Source: Martinezella hainanensis
Lineage (GTDB): Bacteria > Pseudomonadota > Alphaproteobacteria > Rhizobiales > Rhizobiaceae
Length of the DNA stretch: 64,000 nt
Direction: 5' to 3'
NCBI RefSeq assembly: GCF_900094555.1
Contig: NZ_FMAC01000006.1
Location: 186,001 to 250,000, forward strand
The position numbers and the translations under genes are program-made. This document shows positions 43,318 to 52,204 of the stretch, one piece after another; within the stretch, counting starts at the first letter, position 1; each line of letters opens with the position of its first letter. The notes under the pieces are model-generated. The model did not search any database, had not been told where the DNA came from, and saw only the letters and a program-made list of their open reading frames with translations.

Positions 43318-44132
43318 TTCAGACCTCTCATGCGCGGATCGAGCCTGTCACGAAGGGCATCGCCCAGAAGATTGATGCCGAGCAGCGTCAATGCGATGCA
43401 GAGGCCGGGGAAAAGGCCAAGCCATACGGCCTGCTGGATGAGCGGCCGGCCGGCGGCCAGCATGTTGCCCCAGGTCGGAGCCGGCGGCGGCACGCCGAGA
43501 CCAAGGAAGGACAGCGCACTTTCAGACAGAATGGCCCAACCGAACATCGAGGTCGCCAGCACGGTTATCGGCGCGAGGCAGTTGGGCAGAACGTGGCGAA
43601 ACATCGTATAAAGCTCACCATTGCCCATCACTCGGGATGCTTCGATGAATTCGCGCTCACGCAGCGAAAGAACAGCACCGCGGACGACACGCGCCATGGA
43701 CGGCGTATAGGCGATGCCGAGCGCAAAGATGATGCCATATTGGTTGGCACCGAAGACTGCGAGCAGGCCGAGTGCCAGCAGAATGCCTGGGAAGGCGAGC
43801 AGCGCGTTGTTGACCGCCATGATTGCGCCATCCGCCCAGCCGCGGGCGTAGCCACTGACAAGCCCGATCAGGGTACCAAAAGCCGTTGCCAGGACGACGG
43901 TCAGCGCACCGATCCAGACGCTTGCGCGTGCGCCGACCATCAGGCGGCTGAGCACATCGCGGCCGAACTCGTCTGTTCCGAGCGGATGGACAGCGTTTGG
44001 TGCGACAAGCCGCGCGGTAAATGAGAGCTTTGTCGGATCGAATGGCGTCCAGAACAGTCCGACGGCGGCGGCGGTAAGCAGGATGGCGACGAGAAGGCCG
44101 CCGACCAGCCCGTTGAGAGAAAGCTTCTTCAT
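43314..44132 (-). CDS. Peptide ABC transporter permease, DppC type
   Basis: The 272-residue permease has HPLGTDEFGRDVLSRLMVGAR, the hallmark of DppC/OppC, and the EAA loop REREFIEASRVMGNGELY. About five to six hydrophobic spans. It overlaps both neighbours by four bases, showing tight coupling. Confidence 0.94.
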   Translation of the reverse strand: MKKLSLNGLVGGLLVAILLTAAAVGLFWTPFDPTKLSFTARLVAPNAVHPLGTDEFGRDVLSRLMVGARASVWIGALTVVLATAFGTLIGLVSGYARGWADGAIMAVNNALLAFPGILLALGLLAVFGANQYGIIFALGIAYTPSMARVVRGAVLSLREREFIEASRVMGNGELYTMFRHVLPNCLAPITVLATSMFGWAILSESALSFLGLGVPPPAPTWGNMLAAGRPLIQQAVWLGLFPGLCIALTLLGINLLGDALRDRLDPRMRGLK

Positions 44133-45073
44133 TCGGCAACCACACGCGGATCAAAGAGAGGATAGAGAAGGTCGACGACGAGGTTGACCAGGACGTAAGA
44201 GAGCGACACGAACAACAGGCAGCCCTGAATGACGGGATAGTCGCGTGCGAAAATGCTATCGACCATCAACCGCCCCAGGCCGGGGATGGTAAAGACCGTC
44301 TCGATGACGGCGATCCCTCCGAGCAGATTGCCCAGGATGAGACCGATCATCGTCCAGGTCGGGCCAAAGGCATTCTTGAAAGCGTGCCGCCAAAGGACAG
44401 CGCCTTCAGACAGACCCTTGGCGCGAGCGTGTGTTATATAGTCGAGACGCAGCACTTCCAGCGTCGAAGCGCGCGCCATGCGGATCAAAACGCCCATCTC
44501 GTGAATGACCAATGTCATGATCGGCAATACGAGATAGAGCAGGCCAGCGATGATGTTGCTACCGATCGAGACATAGCCAAGGACCGGGAGCCAGCCGAGC
44601 TTGAGGCCGAAGAAAAGCAACAAAAGCAGCCCGAGCCAGAATGTCGGAACCGATAGCAGGATGGTGGCCGTGCCCACCAAAGCCAGATCGGTCAGGCTGT
44701 TCTGACGCCATGCCGCGATAAGGCCTGCCGGCACGGCGATCAGGCTCGCCAGGAAAACGGCAACGACCACGATCTCGGCGCTGACGAGAAAGCGCGATGC
44801 GACAAGCGGCAGCACGGCCTCGCCGTTGACAATCGATCTGCCGAAATCACCCTGCAGCACATTGCCGGCCCAGATTATGAATTGCTGCGGCATCGACTTG
44901 TCGAGCCCGAGCTCGGTGCGCATCGCTGCGATCTGATCGGGTTGCGCCATATCGCCGAGCATCAGCGCGGCGGGATCACCCGGAATGAAACGGATCAAGA
45001 TAAAAACCGTCACCGCGACAAGGACAATCGTCGGCAATGCCATGAGCAGGCGGTTCAGAATGAATTTAAGCAT
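44129..45073 (-). CDS. Peptide ABC transporter permease, DppB type
   Basis: The 314-residue permease begins with the DppB/OppB-type MLKFILNRLLMALPTIVLVA and has FIRFIPGDPAALMLGD, LDYITHARAKGLSEGAVLWR and FTIPGLGRLMVDSIFARDYP. First gene of the peptide importer operon; a TTATG-N9-CATAA dyad lies upstream, next to the LysR gene. Confidence 0.94.
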   Translation of the reverse strand: MLKFILNRLLMALPTIVLVAVTVFILIRFIPGDPAALMLGDMAQPDQIAAMRTELGLDKSMPQQFIIWAGNVLQGDFGRSIVNGEAVLPLVASRFLVSAEIVVVAVFLASLIAVPAGLIAAWRQNSLTDLALVGTATILLSVPTFWLGLLLLLFFGLKLGWLPVLGYVSIGSNIIAGLLYLVLPIMTLVIHEMGVLIRMARASTLEVLRLDYITHARAKGLSEGAVLWRHAFKNAFGPTWTMIGLILGNLLGGIAVIETVFTIPGLGRLMVDSIFARDYPVIQGCLLFVSLSYVLVNLVVDLLYPLFDPRVVAE

Positions 45074-45154
45074 ATGTTCCCCGCGATTGGCGACGAATGG
45101 CCGCCATCGGTTTCGTTGCGCAGACTATGATTGATTGAGAAAAAATCCGCAATA

Positions 45155-45173
45155 TTATGCGATTTCGTCATAA
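45155..45173. promoter_or_regulatory. Candidate LysR-type site upstream of peptide importer
   Basis: TTATG and CATAA form a perfect 5-bp inverted repeat with 9-nt spacing, containing the T-N11-A core form of LysR boxes. It is about 80 bp upstream of the importer start and 70 bp downstream of the LysR gene end, in an A+T-rich segment. Confidence 0.45.
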
Positions 45174-45242
45174 CACTATGCAGAACCATGGAGCAGCCGG
45201 CACGTCTGCTTTCCAAAGAAAAATTGTACTAACAGTATGATC

Positions 45243-46148
45243 TCATTGATCTTTCTGAGAGATCTCCACCTGCCGCTTGAAGGCGTCGCTCAAGGCATGG
45301 GCAGCGATCGAAAGCGGCATGCCGACTGCCCTTGCCAACCCGAACTCCTGGGTCGTGCGTGGCACGAAGGGACGATAGACCACCGGCAGGTGACGATAGA
45401 GATTGGCATAGAAGCTGCTGATGATCGTCACGCCGAGACCGTGGGCGACATAAGAGCAAGCCGAACTGTTGGTATGCGTTTCTATCTTCACGAGCTGCTT
45501 GACGCCGGCGCGTCGGAAGCTCTGGTCGAGCGCCATGCGGTTCGGCCTTTGCCGCCCGATCAGAATAAGAGGGACATCGCGCAGATTCTTAACCGTGATC
45601 TCCTCCAGCTCCACAAGAGGGTGATCTTTCGGCACGACACACACGCTTTCCCCCGTCGCGACGCGCTCGATCTCGACGCCAGGCCCGCTTTCGCCCTCCA
45701 TGCGCAGGAAGCCGAAATCGATTACCCGTTGCTCGACGAGCTTGTTGATCGACGTCGTCGTCTCGAAGAAGGTTTCGATGCGCACGCCCGGAAAATCACG
45801 AATGTAATCGGCAAGCATTGCCGGCGCGAAATGTTCCCACATGCTGCTCGGCAGGCCGATACGAACGATCTCCGGTCCGGCCGCGCCGCTTCTCAGATCC
45901 TCCGCGCGGCTCGACATGCGATCGACCGCCAATAGTATGTTTTCCGCGTCGAGGGCAAGAATCTGAGCTTCCGGAGTGGGAAGGAGGCGACCCTTGTCAC
46001 GCACGAAAAGCGACATCGAAAGGTCCTCCTCGAGTTGTTGAAGCAGGCGACTGACGCCTGATTGGCTTAGACCCATCGTCTTTGCCGCCGCGATCGTCGA
46101 ACCTGTCGCCAGAAGCGTGCGCAGGACTTCCAGTTGCCTGATGTTCAT
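45243..46148 (-). CDS. LysR-family regulator
   Basis: The 301-residue regulator has an N-terminal HTH (MNIRQLEVLRTLLATGSTIA, GLSQSGVSRLLQQLEEDL) and a PBP2-type effector domain. It reads into the importer operon in the same direction and shares the STIAAA / SQS..SRLLQQLE form with the next LysR gene, so the two are probably an old duplication. It likely controls the peptide importer-peptidase operon. Confidence 0.9.
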   Translation of the reverse strand: MNIRQLEVLRTLLATGSTIAAAKTMGLSQSGVSRLLQQLEEDLSMSLFVRDKGRLLPTPEAQILALDAENILLAVDRMSSRAEDLRSGAAGPEIVRIGLPSSMWEHFAPAMLADYIRDFPGVRIETFFETTTSINKLVEQRVIDFGFLRMEGESGPGVEIERVATGESVCVVPKDHPLVELEEITVKNLRDVPLILIGRQRPNRMALDQSFRRAGVKQLVKIETHTNSSACSYVAHGLGVTIISSFYANLYRHLPVVYRPFVPRTTQEFGLARAVGMPLSIAAHALSDAFKRQVEISQKDQ

Positions 46149-46185
46149 ATGTTTGCGATCTCCCCGAACGATCCAAGCGGCGGCA

Positions 46186-47091
46186 TCATGACCAGCGCGA
46201 AATGCTTTGAAGAAAAAGACTGGCGACCTTGGACAAGGGGGACTTTTCCCCGCTGATTACGGTATAGACAACGGGCAGTTCCGGTTCGAACGGGATGAAG
46301 CGCAATGGCAAGGTCGCATATTCTCGGGCGATGATCTCTCCGACCAGGGCAATCCCCAGGCCCTCGGCCGCAAGCGCACAGGCGCTCGCCACCGAATGCG
46401 CCTCCAGCAAAGGCCGCTGCCGGATGCCGGCCTTGTAGAACAGAGCCTCCAATTCATGCCGTACCGGCCGTTCCCTGTTCAACATGATCAGATCCTGCCC
46501 CTTCAAATCGTCAACCGACAAAAGGACGCTCTGGGCCTTGGGATGATCGCGATGCAGGGCACAGACGATCCTCGACGGCAAGACCTTCTCCTGCCTCAAC
46601 CCTGGGCTCGAGAGTGGCAAGCGCGAGAAACCGAGATCGGCCTCGCCATCGGCGACCATGCGCTCTATCGCCAGATAGCTGCCGGAAGCGACTTCGACGC
46701 GCATTGGTCCATTTTCTTCGAGAAAACTCTTCACCAACTTCGGAATGCGCGTCGATGAGAGACTGGCCGGAAAAGCGAGCCGCAACATGATCTCGCGCGA
46801 GCGGCCGCTCTCAAGCTCCATCGCCGCGGTTTTCAAAGCGCGTAGCCGGTCGGAGATGACGCGGATTTCCGGACCGAGTTGCAGTCCTTCGCGGGTCGGC
46901 TGTAGCCTATTCTTTTCCCGGTCGAACAGCCTGACACCGAGATAGTCCTCCAATTGCTGCAACAGACGACTGGCATTCGATTGCGATATTCCAAGCTCGG
47001 CGGCGGCGGCAATCGTCGAGCCGGTTGCGGCGATGGCGTCATAGGCCTCGATATGTTTCAGGCTGATCGCCGCACTGCTGTCGCGTGCCAT
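46186..47091 (-). CDS. LysR-family regulator
   Basis: The 301-residue regulator has HTH segments ISLKHIEAYDAIAATGSTIA and GISQSNASRLLQQLEDYLG and a C-terminal effector domain. ATG 47091 has GGAG five bases before it and is preferred to longer frames (to 47160). It is divergent from the MmgE/PrpD gene and close paralogue-like neighbour of the previous regulator. Confidence 0.9.
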   Translation of the reverse strand: MARDSSAAISLKHIEAYDAIAATGSTIAAAAELGISQSNASRLLQQLEDYLGVRLFDREKNRLQPTREGLQLGPEIRVISDRLRALKTAAMELESGRSREIMLRLAFPASLSSTRIPKLVKSFLEENGPMRVEVASGSYLAIERMVADGEADLGFSRLPLSSPGLRQEKVLPSRIVCALHRDHPKAQSVLLSVDDLKGQDLIMLNRERPVRHELEALFYKAGIRQRPLLEAHSVASACALAAEGLGIALVGEIIAREYATLPLRFIPFEPELPVVYTVISGEKSPLSKVASLFLQSISRWS

Positions 47092-47199
47092 TCTATCTCC
47101 GATATCGATAGCCCTACCCGCAAACCGCATAAGATTGCGAGCTTGCAGAAAGTTGAACATTTTCCGCGGAGAAACAAACTCACGGAAAGACGTTCGTCA

Positions 47200-48591
47200 A
47201 TGGCCACCATTCTCCAGAAGATTGCGAAACAGGTTCTGTCCCGAGCAACGTTCTCAAACCTTGCCATGGACAGAGCAAGGGATGCCACGGTGGACACCAT
47301 CGGCTGTATGATAGCCGGCAGGAACGACGCAAGCGTTGCGGCACTCATCCGTGCCTTCGATCGGGAAATTGCCCAGGGTGGCACCGCCCGGTTAGTCGGA
47401 GGCGGTTCAACCTCGTGTTCCCTTGCCGCCCTGATCAATGCAACATCGGCACACGCTCTCGATTTCGATGATAATTTTCATCCGGCGCGGGCGCACGCAT
47501 CGGCCGTGCTGGTGCCTGCGCTGCTGGCGGTGTTGTCGACTGACAAAGTTACGAGCGGAAGACAATTCCTCGAAGCCTATCTGACCGGGCTGGAAGCGCA
47601 AGCCGCAGTCGGCTTTGGCGTCAATCCCTCTCACTACAACAGGGGTTGGCACGCGACCGCGACGGTCGGCAGTATCGGAGCCGCGGCTGGCGTGGCACGG
47701 CTTCTCGGCGCGGACGAAGAAGCGATCGCCGCGGCCATGAGCCTCGCGACCAGCTTCGCCTGTGGCCCGAAAGGACAATTCGGCACCACCGCCAAGCCGC
47801 TGCACGCGGGCCTCGCCGCGCGCAACGCGGTGGATGCGGCCCGCATGGCACTTGCCGGCATGAGCGGACGGCTTGATATCCTCGAACGACCGCAAGGCTT
47901 CCTCGATCTTTTCGGAGGAGACGAGGCTAATGGCTGGGAAGGCCTCACATTCGGGGAGATGCATATCATCGAGAGCCGTGGATTGGTAACCAAGCGCCAT
48001 CCCTGCTGCGCCTCAACTCATCGCGCGGTCGACGCGCTTCTGGATCTGAAACAGGAGCATGAGCTTGCGGCGGATGATATCGTCAGGATCGAGACCAAGG
48101 TCGGCATATCAGCGGCCCGCAACCTCGCCTATCCCAACCCCGCCGACGAGATGCAGGCGCGCTTCTCGATGCAATACTGTCTGGCCGCAGCATTCTTAAA
48201 AGGCTCCCTCAGCCTTTCGGACTTTACGCCACAGGGGATCGATCGGTTGGGAATCCGGGAATTCATGCCGCGCATCGAAATGCAGGCCTATTCGGCCGAA
48301 GAGGAAAAAGGCGTGGAGCGCCTGCCGCATATCGTCACCGTCATGACGCGCGACGGCCGCATCTACAGCAGATCCCGGCTGCACGCGAAGGGCTCGATCG
48401 AAGCCCCGATGAGTGACCACGAACGTGAAGTTAAGTTCATCGACTGCTTACGCTGGGCAAATCAGCACGCTTCCGAAGCTTCTTTCCAACGCCTTCGCGC
48501 GCTGGCGGAGTTTGAAACATCGTCTTGCCACGACACATTCTGGAACGTGATCTCAAACGGCTGGCATTCCAAAAACGAACGGCGCCATTAG
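47200..48591 (+). CDS. MmgE/PrpD-family protein
   Basis: The 463-residue protein of the 2-methylcitrate dehydratase/cis-aconitate decarboxylase superfamily has VDTIGCMIAGRND, TSAHALDFDDNFHPARAHASA, GSIGAAAGVARLLGADEEAIAAA, GPKGQFGTTAKPLHAGLAARN and KRHPCCASTHRAVDALLDL. ATG 47200 begins the conserved region. It is monocistronic and divergent from a LysR regulator. The family acts on varied substrates (dehydration, decarboxylation, iminodisuccinate epimerisation), and substrate is not deducible here. Confidence 0.92.
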   Translation: MATILQKIAKQVLSRATFSNLAMDRARDATVDTIGCMIAGRNDASVAALIRAFDREIAQGGTARLVGGGSTSCSLAALINATSAHALDFDDNFHPARAHASAVLVPALLAVLSTDKVTSGRQFLEAYLTGLEAQAAVGFGVNPSHYNRGWHATATVGSIGAAAGVARLLGADEEAIAAAMSLATSFACGPKGQFGTTAKPLHAGLAARNAVDAARMALAGMSGRLDILERPQGFLDLFGGDEANGWEGLTFGEMHIIESRGLVTKRHPCCASTHRAVDALLDLKQEHELAADDIVRIETKVGISAARNLAYPNPADEMQARFSMQYCLAAAFLKGSLSLSDFTPQGIDRLGIREFMPRIEMQAYSAEEEKGVERLPHIVTVMTRDGRIYSRSRLHAKGSIEAPMSDHEREVKFIDCLRWANQHASEASFQRLRALAEFETSSCHDTFWNVISNGWHSKNERRH

Positions 48592-48878
48592 GATACCAAG
48601 CCTGGATCGAGGGTAGTTGAGGGAGAAACTTTTCCGCAATGAGCGCCGGGAGTTTCCTTAAACTCCATTCTGCTCTTGAAGAGAGCCGAGCCGATAACCC
48701 GATTCTTACGAGAGCTATCTGTTTGAAATTCTTCAGCAGCGAAACCGCGCAGACTTAACTCTTTTAATCGCGCCAGCCCGGCGTGAAACGAGTATGGCGG
48801 GATCCGGAAACGATGAGGAGCATCGGAGAAATCGGCCTGACACCGGCCACAGGCGGGGATTTCGGCAATTATCAATGT

Positions 48879-48962
48879 GCAAAGAGCGGAACAAGGGCAG
48901 CCGCAGGAGCTTCAACAGAGTGGCCGGAAGGCGAAACGGGATCGACCGCCCCCGCTCTTTGC
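48879..48962. repeat. Small palindromic element with 11-bp inverted ends
   Basis: GCAAAGAGCGG (48879-48889) and CCGCTCTTTGC (48952-48962) are perfect inverted repeats around 62 nt. Size and intergenic position fit the small palindromic interspersed elements of rhizobia, or a decayed mini-element. It stands 109 bp before the IS110 fragment. Confidence 0.5.
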
Positions 48963-49070
48963 GCTCCGTTTATCATGGGCAGGAGGGGAGTATGATGGTG
49001 TGGAACGCCCCTCCTCAGGTAGCAAAGTTTGCCGCGCATTCCCTTGAAAGTTCAACAAGAAGCCAGATTT

Positions 49071-49148
49071 ATGGATGAGATAGCAACGATTGGTCTCGAT
49101 TTATCCGAACCGATATTTCAGGTTCATGCCATTGATGCCTCAGGATAG
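49071..49148 (+). pseudogene. IS110-family transposase remnant (N-terminus only)
   Basis: ATG 49071 opens MDEIATIGLDLSEPIFQVHA followed by IDASG and a stop (TAG 49146). This matches the start of IS110 transposases (MNEIATIGLDLAKNVFQVHG-like), where the Asp of GLDL is the first catalytic residue. Everything after 25 codons is lost or unrecognisable, so it is a relic. Confidence 0.8.
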
Positions 49149-49202
49149 GTAATAGCCATCGCGTAGTTCCGACATCGACCATGTTGGCACTTGCGATACC
49201 AC

Positions 49203-49982
49203 CTAATTCGGAGAGGTGTCATGCCCGCCCTCGGCTCTTCGAACCAGGCGAGCGACCACCTCAGTCCGGTTCTGCGCCTGCAACTTACGCATTATGTGTT
49301 GCAAATGCATCTTCACCGTATGCCCCGACAAATTGAGTTTTCCTGCAATAACCTTGTTTGAGCAGCCACATTGCAACTCTGCAAGCACCTCCGCCTCCCG
49401 GGGAGTGAAATCGGCAATAGCCAAATACTGCGTTCTCTCATCCAAGCTTTTCTCGGCCTCGTTTCTGGCCGGAATATGCTCATTTGAGCCAGTTGCAACA
49501 GTCCCCAGCAACTGCGGGCAGAATGTTCCTCCCGCCAGAACGAGACGAAGACCGGCAAGAGCGATATCAATGGGAAGTGACGTCGAAAAGAAGCCGCGGA
49601 TCCCCATCTTGAGCGCCTGACAAACTATGTCGACATCATCCGTACCTAGAAGCAACGTGATAGGAGCTTCGGGAAAACGCTCGGCAATTGCCGCAAGATC
49701 GTTATGCAGGCTCGTACTCCCAACGCCTCTGCCAGCCAGATCTAACGCAATCAAACGAACCTCGGCCCCAAGAGCTCTATCGAGACTCTCAGTCGATATC
49801 ATGTCGATAAAATTCCACCCGGCGAATTCAAGCTCAAGAAGCTTCACCACAGTCGTACGCGCCAATGTGGAATGCTGAATAACGACAATAGTTGGTAAAT
49901 TGCGCCGCATATGACGCCTGGTTTTTGCACTGTTGGACACCTGCCTGCTCCCCGGAATAGTTGCAGCCCAACAGCGATCCAT
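49203..49982 (-). CDS. NarL/LuxR-type regulator with atypical receiver domain
   Basis: The 259-residue protein (235 if it starts at ATG 49910) has an N-terminal receiver-like domain (PTIVVIQHSTLARTTVVKLL, RLIALDLAG, IRGFFSTSLPIDIALAGLRL) and a C-terminal LuxR HTH (FTPREAEVLAELQCGCSNKV, IAGKLNLSGHTVKMHLQHIM). The acidic pair of a normal receiver pocket is replaced by QHS, so conventional phosphorylation is doubtful. No kinase is nearby. It stands at the edge of the secretion locus and is the obvious local regulator. Confidence 0.82.
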   Translation of the reverse strand: MDRCWAATIPGSRQVSNSAKTRRHMRRNLPTIVVIQHSTLARTTVVKLLELEFAGWNFIDMISTESLDRALGAEVRLIALDLAGRGVGSTSLHNDLAAIAERFPEAPITLLLGTDDVDIVCQALKMGIRGFFSTSLPIDIALAGLRLVLAGGTFCPQLLGTVATGSNEHIPARNEAEKSLDERTQYLAIADFTPREAEVLAELQCGCSNKVIAGKLNLSGHTVKMHLQHIMRKLQAQNRTEVVARLVRRAEGGHDTSPN

Positions 49983-50544
49983 ATTATTTCCGTTCCTATT
50001 TCATGTCATGACACAAAAAAGGGGTACTCTCGATATCAATAGTCTTATCTCTCGCGATAATTCTTATAGACTGCGAGAGCTCAGTGATAGACAACCATGG
50101 CATGAGTGAGACATTGAAAATATTAATGATGAGAAGATATTGCTCAGATATATCTCACAAAATTTATGCACATAAATCATATCAACAAAGATTTCAAAGA
50201 CACTGAAAAGACATAGGATATGATACAAATACACTCAAGAAAATCCAATGGATATAATTAGCTGTCGATCAGTTCGGTTTTAAGTGCAGTTCTCAACTTA
50301 AAGCAGCCGCGGCACTGAGCAGGTACCGACAGATACCGGCCAAACGCAGCGGTCGAAATCTACGACAATATGGATAGGTTCATGGTGGAATGTTCGGTAC
50401 CGCGGTGATCGGGCGTTCCGCAACATGTTTCTATGGAAGGAAAAAGCCAGACGGATGAAACGATCCAGCATATGGTTTGAGAAATGGAGCGGAAGACGGC
50501 CTCATGGAGTTGAGCCTCCGCAATGCCAGCAAGGAGACTATCTT
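49983..50544. other. A+T-rich intergenic region
   Basis: No gene seen. About 49983-50290 is clearly richer in A+T than the rest of the window. It holds an inverted repeat with arms CTCTCGC (50049-50055) and GCGAGAG (50073-50079), 67 bp upstream of the NarL/LuxR start. The region could carry that gene's promoter and marks likely foreign DNA. Confidence 0.55.
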
Positions 50545-51633
50545 TCAGGTGTGTATGAAGCCCAGAATGTCGTCTACGAGGGCCGAATGGGCGTCCGTAA
50601 GGTTGCCGCCGCCGCCGTGACCGCCGACACCGGCCAATTGAAGTGCATGCTGATCGTAGAGAACATGATCAATCTGCTGGGCGTCCGCCGTCCCACCGGC
50701 AGGAACTGCAATATTGATAGGATGGAAATAGGCGAGGTTGACGTCCACCATGCTGCCGGTCGACGATCCAACTCCACCGCCGCCAGCTTCATGGTTGCCG
50801 GTAAAAATCGTCCCCGATGACATGTTGAAGCCACCGCCGTTGCCGCCGATGCCGGCAATCTGCATGGTCCCCTGATCGAAAATCGCATTGTTTGTCTGAT
50901 GGGCTTCCGCCGAACCGCCCGCGGCACCTACGGCGATGTTGATCGGGGAGAAGATGGCTACGTTCACATCGACCATGCTGCCGACGAAAACTCCGTTGCC
51001 GCCATGCCCCGCATAATTGTCACCCGTAAATGTAACTGCGGTTCCCGGGCTCGCCGTCGAGTCGTGGATCGCGACATTATGGTCCCCGCCGGAGCCGCCG
51101 ATGCCACCCATCTGGGTTGCCCCTTGCAGGAACATGGCGTTGTTCGTTTGATCGGCGTGAGCCTCAGCGCCAGGGCCAACCGCCACAGCCGTATTCACAG
51201 GGGCAAACACCGCAACATCGGAGCTTACGAGCCCGCCAAAAAAGAGGCCGTTGCCACCGGTGCCGGCATGATTGACGTCACCGCCGCCGCCGATGGCAAC
51301 ATTGCCGCTTCCGCCATTCCCGCCGATCCCCGCCATTTCGGTGGGATGCTGATTGATCAGCGCATCGTTACCCTGGAAGGCGTCCGCGCTCGAATGAGGT
51401 CCCGCAATGGCCGTATTGGAGGGCACGAAGACGGCCAGTGCGTTGCTGTCGATCACGCCGTCGCTTATCCCATCGCCGCCGCTGCCAGCTGAATTGTAGT
51501 TCGGACCCGAAGAGACATCCAATGGAAGCCAGGTCGGCACCAGAGCCAGATGCCCCGCAGCCAAATTGGAGGTGAGGTTCTGATCGGCACCTGCTTTGGG
51601 CAAGTCTTCCGATAGGGGACGAATTTCCGTCAT
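50545..51633 (-). CDS. Glycine-rich protein with four tandem ~75-residue repeats, likely type I secretion cargo
   Basis: The 362-residue protein is not a family I can name. After a 47-residue head come four repeats at about 48-122, 123-207, 208-282 and 283-350, each of the form AGxGGNG..G..VDxNVAxFxPIN, IAV, then NNAI.DQ...Q.AGIGGNGG..N. There is no N-terminal signal, no Cys and no RTX nonapeptide; the tail DDILGFIHT is short and hydrophobic as in type I secretion signals. ATG 51633 has GGAG six bases before it. It is divergent from a smaller protein with the same closing motif and beside a type I exporter. Confidence 0.8.
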   Translation of the reverse strand: MTEIRPLSEDLPKAGADQNLTSNLAAGHLALVPTWLPLDVSSGPNYNSAGSGGDGISDGVIDSNALAVFVPSNTAIAGPHSSADAFQGNDALINQHPTEMAGIGGNGGSGNVAIGGGGDVNHAGTGGNGLFFGGLVSSDVAVFAPVNTAVAVGPGAEAHADQTNNAMFLQGATQMGGIGGSGGDHNVAIHDSTASPGTAVTFTGDNYAGHGGNGVFVGSMVDVNVAIFSPINIAVGAAGGSAEAHQTNNAIFDQGTMQIAGIGGNGGGFNMSSGTIFTGNHEAGGGGVGSSTGSMVDVNLAYFHPINIAVPAGGTADAQQIDHVLYDQHALQLAGVGGHGGGGNLTDAHSALVDDILGFIHT

Positions 51634-52204
51634 AACCATCTCCATTGCACGATCAACCGCACGTCCCACGGAGCGTGCAACTTATGCAGCCAGAATTTTT
51701 CGGACATTGTGCATCTGAACGTGAGAAAAGCAGAGCCTGCAATTCGTCTACATCCTGTCGGCTAGTATCACAGCCATTTGGCTACCATGGATGTAGCGCC
51801 CCGCCATCCGAATTTGAGGGCGTCAAAGCCGCCTTGGAGCGGAGACCCGACATATTGCCCTGCTTTTCTCGCAACGGTTTTCGGCTCCGAGCCAACCCTC
51901 CTCAGAACCCCAGAATCCAGCCTGTTCGCTTGAACCGCCTTTGCTTCGAAAGACCATGTGCGTCGATCAGGTTGCGGACCTGATCACGACCATATCATCT
52001 GGTGCCTATCGCTATGCGCCGAGATCAAATTACGCTCCGTCATCTCCAAGCATACGCCCGAAGGAGTGTCACCGAATATCTAGATAGCTCGCAGATTTAA
52101 CCGCAGGTAATATTCACCCGCGGTTGTATTTGCTGGCGGTGAGATGCTGGATACCCATGCCGTAGAACCCACACGGACGAAACGAAGTTGAAGGAGGGAT
52201 ATCA
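51634..52204. other. Divergent regulatory region of the secretion locus
   Basis: No gene is supported in this 571-bp gap between the two divergent glycine-rich protein genes. It should hold both promoters. An inverted repeat AACCGC-N15-GCGGTT lies at 52099-52125, about 80 bp upstream of the plus-strand gene. Confidence 0.55.
52099..52125. promoter_or_regulatory. Inverted repeat upstream of small cargo gene
   Basis: AACCGC and GCGGTT are perfect 6-bp arms with 15 nt between. The position (about 80 bp before ATG 52205) fits an activator or operator site, perhaps for the NarL/LuxR-type regulator at 49.2-50.0 kb. Binding is unproven. Confidence 0.4.

Larger units (their letters stand above)
48592..49202. 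other. Intergenic region with palindromic repeats and IS110 debris
   Basis: No intact gene. It contains a tRNA-like but non-folding stretch (about 48665-48720), an 84-bp element bounded by 11-bp inverted repeats, a hairpin with arms AGGAGGGG/CCCCTCCT (48981-49015) and an IS110 transposase N-terminal fragment. The boundary between the catabolic region and the secretion locus lies here. Confidence 0.7.
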
